A stretch of DNA of 64,000 bases from Streptomyces violaceoruber (GTDB lineage Bacteria > Actinomycetota > Actinomycetes > Streptomycetales > Streptomycetaceae): NCBI RefSeq assembly GCF_033406955.1, contig NZ_CP137734.1, positions 7,316,001-7,380,000 on the forward strand, in the 5' to 3' direction. Below the pieces are notes generated by a model, which was not told where the DNA came from, ran no database searches, and saw only the letters and a program-made list of their open reading frames with translations. Below are positions 48,651-56,607 of this stretch, piece by piece. The position numbers and the translations under genes are program-made. How positions within the stretch are numbered: position 1 is the first letter of the stretch; every line of letters starts with the position of its first letter.

Positions 48651-50006
48651 TCAGCTCGCCGCGTAGTTGCGCAGGAAGTGCGCCTCCGCCACCGACAGCC
48701 GCTCCAGCTCCTCCGGGGACACGCTCTCGTTCACGGCGTGGATCTGCGCCTCCGGCTCGCTCAGGCCGATCAGCAGGATCTCCGCCTGTGGGTAGAGGGA
48801 CGCCAGGGTGTTGCACAGCGGGATGGAGCCGCCCTGACCGGCGTACTGCATCTCCTCGCCGGGGTACGCCACCGCCATCGCGTCCGCCATGGCCTGGTAC
48901 GCCGGGCTCGTGGTGTCGGCGCGGAAGGCCTGGCCCTGGCCGATCTGCTCGACGGCGACCCGGGCGCCCCACGGCGTGCGCGTCTCCAGGTGGGCCTGGA
49001 GGAGCTTGGTCGCCTCGGCCGCGTCCACGCCCGGCGGCACCCTCAGGCTCACCAGCGCCCGCGCGCCCGCCTGCACCGACGGGGTGGCGCCGACGACCGG
49101 CGGGCAGTCGATGCCGAGCACCGTGACGGCCGGCCGCGCCCAGATGCGGTCGGCGACCGAACCGGAGCCGATCAGCTCCACGCCGTCGAGCACCCGCGCG
49201 TCCCGGCGGAACTGCTCCTCGTCGTAGGCCAGGCCCTCCCACGTGTTGTCCGCCGCCAGACCGTCGACGGTCGTCGAGCCGTCCTCGGCCCGCAGCGAGT
49301 CCAGTACGCGGATCAGGGCGGCCAGCGCGTCGGGCGCCGCGCCGCCGAACTGGCCGGAGTGCAGGTTGCCTTCGAGCGTGTCGACCTTCACGCGCAGCAG
49401 CGTCATGCCGCGCAGCGTGGAGGTGACCGTCGGCAGGCCGACCCGGAAGTTGCCCGCGTCGCCGATGACGATGGTGTCGGCGGCCAGCAGCTCAGGGTGG
49501 GCCTCGGCGTACCGCTCCAGCCCGCCCGTGCCCTGCTCCTCCGACCCCTCGGCGATGACCTTGACGTGCACCGGCACGCCCCCGTTCGCCTTCAGCGCGC
49601 GCAGCGCGAGCAGGTGCATCAGCACACCGCCCTTGCAGTCCGCGGCGCCGCGCCCGTACCAGCGGCCGTCGCGCTCGGTCAGCTCGAACGGCGGAGTGGC
49701 CCAGCCCGCCTCGTCCAGCGGCGGCTGCACGTCGTAGTGGGCGTAGAGCAGCACCGTCTTCGCGCCCTCGGGCCCCGGCAGGTACCCGTACACCGACTGC
49801 GTGCCGTCCGGCGTGTCCAGCAGGGCCACGTCCTGGAAGCCCTCGGTGCGCAGGGCAGCCGCTATCCAGTTGGCGGCACCCTCGCTCTCACTGCGCGGGA
49901 ACTGGTCGAAGTCGGCCACCGACTTGAAGGCCACCAGCGCGGCGAGTTCCTCCTTCGCGCGGGGCATCAGCGAAGCGACGGTCTCGGCGACCGGATTCGA
50001 CGACAT
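48651..50006 (-). CDS. M20 family dipeptidase
   Basis: A 451-residue zinc peptidase of the M20/M25/M40 family (carnosinase-type dipeptidase). Metal ligands: LLYAHYDVQPP (His, Asp), YGRGAADCKGG (bridging Asp), IAEGSEEQGTGGLERYA (catalytic Glu pair), VIGDAG (Asp), and the late His in IHAVNESVSPEELERL. The lid domain (NLHSGQFGGAAPDALAALI) carries the dimer-contact His. It is cytoplasmic, with the usual length. The start is ATG at 50006. It diverges from the geranylgeranyl-reductase-type gene. Confidence 0.95.
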   Translation of the reverse strand: MSSNPVAETVASLMPRAKEELAALVAFKSVADFDQFPRSESEGAANWIAAALRTEGFQDVALLDTPDGTQSVYGYLPGPEGAKTVLLYAHYDVQPPLDEAGWATPPFELTERDGRWYGRGAADCKGGVLMHLLALRALKANGGVPVHVKVIAEGSEEQGTGGLERYAEAHPELLAADTIVIGDAGNFRVGLPTVTSTLRGMTLLRVKVDTLEGNLHSGQFGGAAPDALAALIRVLDSLRAEDGSTTVDGLAADNTWEGLAYDEEQFRRDARVLDGVELIGSGSVADRIWARPAVTVLGIDCPPVVGATPSVQAGARALVSLRVPPGVDAAEATKLLQAHLETRTPWGARVAVEQIGQGQAFRADTTSPAYQAMADAMAVAYPGEEMQYAGQGGSIPLCNTLASLYPQAEILLIGLSEPEAQIHAVNESVSPEELERLSVAEAHFLRNYAAS

Positions 50007-50150
50007 GGGCACGCTCCTTGTGGGTGCGACGTTGTACCAAGGAGTACTTGGAATGACGGGCCGATCCTCCCACAGTGGCCTGCGGCGATGCCCGCCGTAG
50101 GATGCGGGGGTCAGGTGCGGCATGCGGTTTGATCGGAGCAGTAGACCATC

Positions 50151-51419
50151 GTGAGCAGCGAGAACTCTTCGGCGGACGACGCGCGTCAGGTCTGGGACGT
50201 GGTCGTGGTGGGCGCGGGACCGGCGGGGGCCTCGGCCGCCTACGCGGCGGCGGTCGCGGGGCGGCGCGTCCTGTTGCTGGAGAAGGCCGAGCTGCCCCGC
50301 TACAAAACGTGCGGCGGCGGCATCATCGGGCCCTCGCGCGACACCCTCCCGCCCGGCTTCGAGCTGCCCTTCCAGGACCGGGTGCACGCGGTGACCTTCT
50401 CGAACAACGGGCGCTTCACCCGGACCCGGCGCTCCCGGCAGATGCTGTTCGGGCTGATCAACCGGCCCGACTTCGATCTGCAGCTCGTCGAGCACGCCCA
50501 GAAGGCGGGCGCCGAGCTGCGCACCGGCGCGACCGTGACCCGGGTGGAGCAGCACGGGTCGGCGGTGCCGGACCGGCGTACGGTCGCCGTCGTCCTCCAG
50601 GGCGGTGAGACGGTGCTGGCCCGGGCCGTGGTCGGCGCGGACGGCAGCGCCAGCCGGATAGGCGCGCACGTCGGGGTGAAGCTCGACCAGGTCGACCTCG
50701 GCCTGGAGGCGGAGATCCCGGTGCCCGAGACGGTCGCCGAGGACTGGAAGGGCCGGGTGCTCATCGACTGGGGCCCGATCCCGGGCAGTTACGGCTGGGT
50801 CTTCCCCAAGGGCGACACGCTCACGGTCGGGGTCATCTCGGCGCGCGGCGAGGGCGCCGCGACCAAGCGGTACCTGGAGGACTTCGTCGCCCGGCTCGGG
50901 CTCGCCGGATTCGAACCGAGCGTCTCCTCCGGCCACCTGACGCGCTGCCGCGCGGACGACTCGCCGCTCTCGCGCGGCCGGGTCCTGGTGTGCGGGGACG
51001 CGGCCGGGCTCCTGGAGCCGTGGACCCGCGAGGGCATCTCCTTCGCGCTGCGCTCGGGACGGCTCGCGGGGGAGTGGGCGGTGCGCATCTCCGAGGCCCA
51101 CGACGCGGTGGACGCGCGCAAGCAGGCCCTGAACTACGCCTTCGCGATCAAGGCCGGGCTGGGCGTGGAGATGAGCGTCGGCAAGCGGATGCTGACGGTG
51201 TTCGAGCGCCGGCCCGGCCTCTTCCACGCGGCCCTCACCGGGTTCCGTCCGGCCTGGAAGGCGTTCAAGGACATCACGCAGGGCTCGACCTCGCTGGGCG
51301 AGCTGGTCCGCAGCCATCCGCTGGCCCAGCGGGCGCTGGGGGCGATGGACCGCCGGTCCGAGGCGGCCGAAGCGTCCGCCCGGTCCGCGTCGCCCGCGGG
51401 CGAGGAGACCGGCGCCTGA
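50151..51419 (+). CDS. Geranylgeranyl reductase family flavoprotein
   Basis: A 422-residue FAD-dependent reductase of the GGR/digeranylgeranylglycerophospholipid reductase group: VVVVGAGPAGASAAYAAAVA (dinucleotide fold), LPRYKTCGGGII (the PxxKxCGG motif of GGRs), VVGADGSASRIG and LVCGDAAGLLEPWTREGISF. In actinobacteria such enzymes saturate isoprenoid double bonds (for example menaquinone side chains); the specific lipid is not known. The start is GTG at 50151. Divergent from the M20 dipeptidase and followed by a palindromic hairpin. Confidence 0.92.
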   Translation: MSSENSSADDARQVWDVVVVGAGPAGASAAYAAAVAGRRVLLLEKAELPRYKTCGGGIIGPSRDTLPPGFELPFQDRVHAVTFSNNGRFTRTRRSRQMLFGLINRPDFDLQLVEHAQKAGAELRTGATVTRVEQHGSAVPDRRTVAVVLQGGETVLARAVVGADGSASRIGAHVGVKLDQVDLGLEAEIPVPETVAEDWKGRVLIDWGPIPGSYGWVFPKGDTLTVGVISARGEGAATKRYLEDFVARLGLAGFEPSVSSGHLTRCRADDSPLSRGRVLVCGDAAGLLEPWTREGISFALRSGRLAGEWAVRISEAHDAVDARKQALNYAFAIKAGLGVEMSVGKRMLTVFERRPGLFHAALTGFRPAWKAFKDITQGSTSLGELVRSHPLAQRALGAMDRRSEAAEASARSASPAGEETGA

Positions 51420-51471
51420 CCGCGGGTGCCCGGCCGTCGGCGGCGGTCCGGCCGAGTCCGGCTGCCCGCGC

Positions 51472-51498
51472 CCGCCCGGTCAGGGCCTGACCGGGCGG
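51472..51498. terminator. Terminator-like 27-bp palindrome
   Basis: Perfect 13-bp arms (51472-51484 and 51486-51498) around one base, 52 bp after the reductase stop. Confidence 0.65.
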
Positions 51499-51810
51499 CA
51501 GCACCGGAGCACGGACCTGGCCGAGCCGGTGGTGCCACCGAGCCGCGGCCCGGCCGGCCCACCGGACGGACGCCGCCTCTTCCCCCTCCCCCCGACCCGC
51601 CGCCCGGGACCGTGGCGGCGAGGGCGGCTTGCGGGGCCGAGCCGTCCGCCACCCGGCGGGCCGCCTCGCCCGTCCGGTCGGCCCGGCGTGCCCCGACCAT
51701 CCGGCCGCGGGTCCGCGCCGTGGCGGCTCACGGGCCGTGGAGGGCCGTACTTCGCCGGGAGTACGCGTGATCACCACGCGCGGGTGACGCCGCCCGCCCG
51801 GCCCGGCGTC

Positions 51811-51816
51811 TAGCGT
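51811..51816 (+). promoter_or_regulatory. -10 box for leaderless histidine kinase mRNA
   Basis: TAGCGT ends 7 bp before the ATG at 51824, with no ribosome site between. Confidence 0.5.
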
Positions 51817-51823
51817 GGCGGTC

Positions 51824-53071
51824 ATGGACGGACAGCGCGAGCGCGCGGGCCGGGCACCGCAGTGGTGGTGGCACGGGCCCCCGTGGTGGAACCGGCGGGG
51901 CGACGAGGAACAGCGCCCCGCCCGGCCCTGGCGCTCCACCGTGCTCGTCACGGCGTTCGTGCTGGTCGGCTCCAGCTTCGCCGCCCACGCCCAGGAGGCG
52001 GAGCGGGCCGCACTGGACCCCTTCGCGCGCGTACTGCTCTTCGTGACGGGAGCCGCCCTGCTGTGGCGGCAGCGGTACCCGGTGCCGGTCGTGTTCGGCA
52101 CGGCGGTCACCACTCTGGTCTACCTCGGCGCCGGATACCCGTACGGCCCGGTGTTCGTGGCCGTCGCGGTGGCCTGCTTCAGCGCCGTCGTCACCGGGCA
52201 CCGCAGGGCCGCGTGGGCGGCGATGGGCACCCTGTGGGCCGGGCACGCCCTGGTGGCGCACTGGCTCTACCGGTGGCTGCCGCCGTCCGGGGACTCGGCC
52301 GCGTCCTGGGGACAGGAGCTCGTGATCGCCACCTGGGTGGTGGCCATCGCCGCCCTGTCGGAGCTGGCCCGGGCCCGCCGCGAGCAGTGGGCGCGGGAGC
52401 GGGCGGAGCGGGCCCAGGCGGCACGCCGGCGCGCGGACGAGGAGCGGCTGCGGATCGCCCGCGAGCTCCACGACGTCCTCGCGCACAGCATCTCCGTCAT
52501 CAACGTGCAGGCAGGCGTCGGACTCGCCCTCCTGGACACCGACCCGGAACAGGCCCGCACCGCACTCACCACCATCAAGGACCAGAGCAAGGAAGCGCTC
52601 GGCGAGGTGCGGCAGGTACTCGACACCTTGCGCACCCCCGGGGACGCGCCGCGCGCTCCGGCCCCCGGTCTCGACCGGCTCCCGGAGCTGGTCGAGCAGG
52701 CGGCGGGCGCGGGCCTCACCGTCGAGGTGGAGGGGAAACCGCCGCGCCTGTCGCCCGGTACCGACCTCGCGGCGTTCCGCATCGTGCAGGAGGCGCTCAC
52801 CAACGTCGTACGGCACTCGGGCTCGCGGCACGCGCGCGTCCGTCTCGGCCGGGACGGCGGCACGCTGCTGCTGCGCGTCGACGACGACGGTCCCGCGACG
52901 GGCGCCGAGGCGGGCGGCAGCGGCAACGGGCTGGCCGGGATGCGGGAGCGCGCGGCGGCGCTGGGTGGCACCATCGAGGCGGGCCCGCGCCCCGACGGCG
53001 GCTTCCGGGTCCTGGCGGCTCTGCCGATCGACGTGAAGCACCCGAACCGCACGAAGGAGGACGACCGGTGA
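51824..53071 (+). CDS. Two-component sensor histidine kinase (NarL-system type)
   Basis: A 415-residue membrane sensor with about five N-terminal membrane helices (residues 40-190) and no large extracellular loop. A coiled linker rich in Arg/Ala follows, then the HisKA_3 phosphoacceptor ARELHDVLAHSISVINVQAG, and a HATPase with QEALTNVVRHSG (N box), LLRVDDDGPATG and GNGLAGMRERAAALGG (G2 box). It phosphorylates the response regulator encoded next, with a GTGA overlap. The signal is unknown. Start: ATG at 51824, at leaderless distance from a -10; GTG at 51815 is the alternative. Confidence 0.93.
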   Translation: MDGQRERAGRAPQWWWHGPPWWNRRGDEEQRPARPWRSTVLVTAFVLVGSSFAAHAQEAERAALDPFARVLLFVTGAALLWRQRYPVPVVFGTAVTTLVYLGAGYPYGPVFVAVAVACFSAVVTGHRRAAWAAMGTLWAGHALVAHWLYRWLPPSGDSAASWGQELVIATWVVAIAALSELARARREQWARERAERAQAARRRADEERLRIARELHDVLAHSISVINVQAGVGLALLDTDPEQARTALTTIKDQSKEALGEVRQVLDTLRTPGDAPRAPAPGLDRLPELVEQAAGAGLTVEVEGKPPRLSPGTDLAAFRIVQEALTNVVRHSGSRHARVRLGRDGGTLLLRVDDDGPATGAEAGGSGNGLAGMRERAAALGGTIEAGPRPDGGFRVLAALPIDVKHPNRTKEDDR

Positions 53072-53733
53072 TCCGCGTACTGCTCGCCGACGACCAGTCA
53101 CTGGTTCGGGCCGGCTTCCGGGCGCTGCTGGACGCGCAGCCGGACATCGAGGTGGTCGCGGAGGCCGCCGACGGCGAGGAAGCGGTGCGCTCGATCCGCG
53201 AACTGCGCCCCGACGTCGTCCTCATGGACATCCGCATGCCCCTGCTCGACGGCCTCACCGCGACCCGCCGGATCACCGGTGACCCGGGGCTGCCCGACGT
53301 GAGGGTGGTCATGCTCACCACCTTCGAACTCGACGAGTACGTCTTCGAGGCGATCCGCTCCGGTGCCTCCGGCTTCCTGGTCAAGGACACCGAACCCGAG
53401 GAACTCCTGCGTGCCGTGCGGGCGGTGGTGGACGGCGACGCGCTGCTGTCGCCGGGGGTGACGCGGCGCCTGATCGCCGAGTTCGCGGTCCGTTCCAAGG
53501 AGCCGGCGGCGGCCGGCGAGATGGCCCGGCTGACCGAACGGGAGCGCGAGGTGATGGCCCTGGTCGGCATCGGTCTGTCCAACGAGGAGATCGCCCGCCG
53601 ACTGGTCGTCAGCCCGCTGACCGCCAAGACCCACGTCAGCCGGACCATGGTGAAACTCGGTGCCCGTGACCGGGCCCAACTGGTCGTCCTGGCCTATGAG
53701 TCGGGGCTGGTGCGGCCCGGCTGGCTCGGCTGA
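53068..53733 (+). CDS. NarL/LuxR-type response regulator
   Basis: A 221-residue response regulator: receiver domain IRVLLADDQSLVRAGFRALL with acidic pocket DD and phospho-Asp in VVLMDIRMPLLDG (about residue 54), Thr in MLTTFE and Lys in FLVKDTEPEELL. A LuxR-type HTH follows: LTEREREVMALVGIGLSNEE, then KTHVSRTMVKLGARDRAQLV. The start GTG at 53068 overlaps the kinase stop. The 3' end overlaps the convergent DUF6332 gene by 40 bp. Targets unknown. Confidence 0.95.
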   Translation: MIRVLLADDQSLVRAGFRALLDAQPDIEVVAEAADGEEAVRSIRELRPDVVLMDIRMPLLDGLTATRRITGDPGLPDVRVVMLTTFELDEYVFEAIRSGASGFLVKDTEPEELLRAVRAVVDGDALLSPGVTRRLIAEFAVRSKEPAAAGEMARLTEREREVMALVGIGLSNEEIARRLVVSPLTAKTHVSRTMVKLGARDRAQLVVLAYESGLVRPGWLG

Positions 53734-53978
53734 CCGCCGCGCGCGAACCGGACCAGCACGCTCACCACCCGGACGGCGAACACCACCACGGCGAGCACCA
53801 TGCCCGCCCCGACGAGCGCGGAGCGCACCCCGCCCGTCAGGCCGAAGAGATACGCGGGCCCGGCCACGGCGCCGAACAGCACAGCCGCCGCGAACGCCGC
53901 GCTGCACAGCGCGTAGCCGATTTCGACCGTGACGGCGTCCCGCTCGTCCTGCGTGCGCCGTCGCCCGTGGGTTTCCAT
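53694..53978 (-). CDS. DUF6332 family small membrane protein
   Basis: A 94-residue protein with two membrane helices (residues 20-45 and 52-78). The N-terminus QDERDAVTVEIGYALCSAAF is the mark by which I recognise DUF6332, an actinomycete family of unknown function. The start is ATG at 53978. Its last 12 codons lie over the end of the response regulator gene on the other strand, so mutual interference is possible. Confidence 0.75.
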   Translation of the reverse strand: METHGRRRTQDERDAVTVEIGYALCSAAFAAAVLFGAVAGPAYLFGLTGGVRSALVGAGMVLAVVVFAVRVVSVLVRFARGGQPSQPGRTSPDS

Positions 53979-54041
53979 GGCGGCAAGTCTCCCGGAGCGG
54001 CGGCGTTTCGGCCGCGCGGTGTCCGGCGCGCGGAGCTCTGC

Positions 54042-54047
54042 TACGGT
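54042..54047 (+). promoter_or_regulatory. -10 box for leaderless marR-type mRNA
   Basis: TACGGT ends 6 bp before the ATG at 54054, again without a ribosome site. Confidence 0.5.
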
Positions 54048-54053
54048 GCGCGG

Positions 54054-54452
54054 ATGGCGGCGAAGAAGGCCGAACAGGCGCTCGTGACCCGGTGGCGCTC
54101 GATCCTGGTCCTCCATGCCCGCGTCCAGTGCGAACTCGACCGTGCGCTGCACGGACACGGCCTGTGCGGAAGCGACTTCGAGGTCCTCGACGTCCTGGCC
54201 GGCACCCCGGACGAGGACGGCTCCGGCTCCTGCGGATACCGCGTCCAGCAGATCTCCGAGCGGGTCCACCTCAGCCAGAGCGCGCTGTCGCGGCTGGTCG
54301 CCCGGCTGGAGAAGGACGGTCTCGTCGAGCGCTCCCTGTGCCCCGAGGACCGGAGGGGCGTGCGGGTGGCGCTCACGCCGAAAGGACGTGCCCGGCACGG
54401 TGAGGCGCTCCCGGTGCAGCGGGCGGTGCTGCACCGGATGCTGGCCGGCTGA
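54054..54452 (+). CDS. MarR family transcriptional regulator
   Basis: A 132-residue winged-helix regulator: LHGHGLCGSDFEVLDVLAG, then VQQISERVHLSQSALSRLVA (recognition helix) and the wing EDRRGVRVALTPKGRA. Two Cys residues (GLCGSD; GSCGYR) could serve redox sensing, as in OhrR-like members. It diverges from the DUF6332 gene (75 bp) and converges on the isomerase gene, so its target is not obvious from position. Start: ATG at 54054, at leaderless distance from TACGGT. Confidence 0.88.
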   Translation: MAAKKAEQALVTRWRSILVLHARVQCELDRALHGHGLCGSDFEVLDVLAGTPDEDGSGSCGYRVQQISERVHLSQSALSRLVARLEKDGLVERSLCPEDRRGVRVALTPKGRARHGEALPVQRAVLHRMLAG

Positions 54453-54475
54453 CCGGCGCCGCCGGGACACCCCCC

Positions 54476-55216
54476 TCAACTCCAGGTGACGCCCGACCGC
54501 TCGCGCCTCAGCGCGGCGAGCGAGCCGTCGCCGGTCACCTCCGGGAACGGCCGGCGGTTCCACAGCGCGGGGTAGAGGTGTGCGGCGGGGCCGGACAGTT
54601 CGCAGTCGGCGGTCCCGGCGGCCTCCCGCACGGTCACCGGCGGCTGCGCGGACAGCCGTACGGTCCACACGGCGTCCGCCGCGTCCGTCGCCCGCACCCG
54701 CAGCGTGCGGGGCTCCTCGGTGCGCACGGCGCTCTTCGGACGGGCGTGGAAGGCGCACAGCAGCTCGTCGATGCCGTCCACCGCGAAGTCCACGCCGATG
54801 CCGGTGGCCCCACCGCCGCACGCCGACTCGGCGTCGAGCCGGTGCACCGTCGTCTCGTGCGCCTGCCGCCTGGCCCAGAAGGCCAGCGGTGACGGCGCGG
54901 GCAGGAACTGCCAGCACCGCACGCCGGGCGCGGCGCCGGTGAGGGTGTCGACGAGCCGTGCGTGTCCGTCCCGGAACCAGCTCACCAGCCGGGCGCCGTC
55001 CAGGGCGGGCGGGTCGTCGGCACGCCGGGGACCGGTGTGCCCCTCGGCGACGAAGGCCGTCGCCCAGCGGTGCACCATCCCGGTGTGCCGCAGCAGGTCC
55101 CGCACGCGCCAGCCGGGGCAGGTCGGCACCTCGGCGTCGCTGCCCGCCGCCTCGGCGGCCTCGGCCAGCAACGCGCCCTCACGGTCCAGGATCTCGACGT
55201 ACGCCGCGGTCTTCAT
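54476..55216 (-). CDS. Maleylpyruvate isomerase family mycothiol-dependent protein
   Basis: A 246-residue DinB-like four-helix protein with the MDMPI fold: VPTCPGWRVRDLLRHTGMVH (first metal His), FWARRQAHETTVHRLDAESA (HxxxxxH-type metal site) and GVDFAVDGIDELLCAFHARP. A C-terminal sterol-carrier-like domain follows (TLRVRATDAADAVWTVRLS; CELSGPAAHLYPALWNRR). Members use mycothiol as cofactor for isomerase or thiol transfer reactions. The start is ATG at 55216. It is 77 bp downstream of the MFS gene on the same strand. Confidence 0.9.
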   Translation of the reverse strand: MKTAAYVEILDREGALLAEAAEAAGSDAEVPTCPGWRVRDLLRHTGMVHRWATAFVAEGHTGPRRADDPPALDGARLVSWFRDGHARLVDTLTGAAPGVRCWQFLPAPSPLAFWARRQAHETTVHRLDAESACGGGATGIGVDFAVDGIDELLCAFHARPKSAVRTEEPRTLRVRATDAADAVWTVRLSAQPPVTVREAAGTADCELSGPAAHLYPALWNRRPFPEVTGDGSLAALRRERSGVTWS

Positions 55217-55293
55217 GCCAGGGAGTGTGCCGCATGGAGCGCACTCGACGGCAGGCCTTCCCGGCACCTTCCCTTCCCCGGGTGGCGCCCGGC

Positions 55294-56505
55294 TCAGCCG
55301 GGCACCGCGGCGCGCCGTGTGGCGACCGCGACCAGCACCGCCACCGCCGCGAGCACCGCGACGCTGGTGAGGGCGGCCGGCAGGGAGAACCAGTCGGCCA
55401 TGAAACCGATCGCGGGCGGACCGAGCAGCATGCCGCCGTAGCCCAGCGTGGACGCGGTCGCGACCCCGCTCGGGCCGCCGAGCGCGCCGGCCCGCTCGAT
55501 CGCGACCGGGAAGATGTTGGCGAGTCCGAGGCCGGTGATCGCGAAGCCGAACAACGCCGCCCACACGGAAGGGGCGAGCGACCCGAGCAGCATGCCGGCC
55601 ACCGCGGTGGTGCCGCCCGCCACCACTGTGGCCGTCCGGCCCAGGCGTTCCAGCAGCGTGGTCCCCGTCAGCCGGCCGACGGTCATGGCGAGGGCGAAGC
55701 ACGAGTAACCCGCTGCCGCCAGACCCGGGGAGGCGTCGAGGTCCTGCTCCAGGTGCAGGGCGCCCCAGTCGGCCATGGCGCCCTCGCCGTAGGCGGTGCA
55801 CAGGGCGATCAGGCCGAAGGTGACGACGAGGCGACGGGTACGGCGGTCCGGGCGGCGCGGGGTGCCGTCGTCCTCCTCGGGAGTGCGGTCCGGCGGCGCG
55901 GCGGGCTCGCAGCGCAGCAGGGCCCGGCCCGCGACGAGGGTGACCAGCAGGCCGGTCACGGTGAGGGCGAGCAGGTGCCGCGTCGGCGACAGCGCCCCGG
56001 CGACGAGACCGCCGAGCCCCGCGCCGACCATGCCGCCGAGGCTGAACGCCGCGTGGAAGCTGGGCATGATCGGGCGCCCGAGTACGGCCACCAGGTCGAC
56101 GGCGGCGCTGTTGAAGGCGACGTTGATCCCGCCGTACGCGCTGCCGAAGACCAGCAGGACGGCGCCGAGGGCGAGGGCGGAGTGGGTGAGCGGGGGCAGG
56201 GCGATGCTGAGGCAGAGCAGGACCGCGCAGGCGACGGTGACGGGATGGCTGCCGTAGCGGCGGACCAGCCGTCCGGTGAGCGTCATGGTGACCACGGCGC
56301 CCGCCGAGACACCGAGCAGGGCGAGCCCCAGAGCGCTGGCGGAGGCGCCGGTCTGCTCCTTGATGGCGGGGATCCTGACCACCCAGCCGGCGAAGACGAA
56401 GCCGTCGAGGGCGAAGAAGGCGGTCAGGGCGATTCGGAGACGGGTGAGGTCGTCGCGGGAGCCCGGCACGACGTTGTGCGATCGGGCTTTGTTTATTTGC
56501 GGCAC
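55294..56505 (-). CDS. MFS transporter
   Basis: A 403-residue major facilitator with 12 membrane segments: FFALDGFVFAGWVVRIPAIK (TM1), LVRRYGSHPVTVACAVLLCL (loop 2-3 Arg motif), YGGINVAFNSAAVDLVAVLG, and a central charged loop (EEDDGTPRRPDRRTRR, about residues 210-225) between the two halves. It resembles bacterial MFS permeases of the YbjJ/FucP-like group (GINVAFNS; PSFHAAFSLGG); the substrate is unknown. The start GTG at 56505 opens with unusually AT-rich codons (CAA ATA AAC AAA). Confidence 0.9.
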   Translation of the reverse strand: MPQINKARSHNVVPGSRDDLTRLRIALTAFFALDGFVFAGWVVRIPAIKEQTGASASALGLALLGVSAGAVVTMTLTGRLVRRYGSHPVTVACAVLLCLSIALPPLTHSALALGAVLLVFGSAYGGINVAFNSAAVDLVAVLGRPIMPSFHAAFSLGGMVGAGLGGLVAGALSPTRHLLALTVTGLLVTLVAGRALLRCEPAAPPDRTPEEDDGTPRRPDRRTRRLVVTFGLIALCTAYGEGAMADWGALHLEQDLDASPGLAAAGYSCFALAMTVGRLTGTTLLERLGRTATVVAGGTTAVAGMLLGSLAPSVWAALFGFAITGLGLANIFPVAIERAGALGGPSGVATASTLGYGGMLLGPPAIGFMADWFSLPAALTSVAVLAAVAVLVAVATRRAAVPG

Positions 56506-56549
56506 AAAGTCAGGCTAGGCGCGGGACCGGGGACGCGGCAAGGGTGGCC

Positions 56550-56581
56550 GGGGCCGCGGGGCCGCGGGGCCGCGGGGCCGC
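56550..56581. repeat. Octanucleotide repeat (GGGGCCGC)4
   Basis: Four perfect 8-bp copies between the LacI stop and the MFS start, upstream of the MFS coding region. Confidence 0.9.
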
Positions 56582-56607
56582 GGAGGCGGGCGGGAGCCCG
56601 CGCGTGG

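Larger units (their letters stand above)
51420..51823. other. 404-bp noncoding stretch
   Basis: I support no gene here. Open frames exist on both strands, but they give low-complexity Arg/Pro/Gly sequences typical of GC-rich noise. It holds a terminator-like palindrome near its left end and the leaderless promoter of the histidine kinase at its right end. Confidence 0.6.

Noticed and set aside
51426..51770. Possible 114-codon gene in the gap before the histidine kinase
   Set aside because: Arg/Pro/Ala-rich product, no ribosome site, no pattern of a folded protein, and overlap with a terminator-like palindrome.
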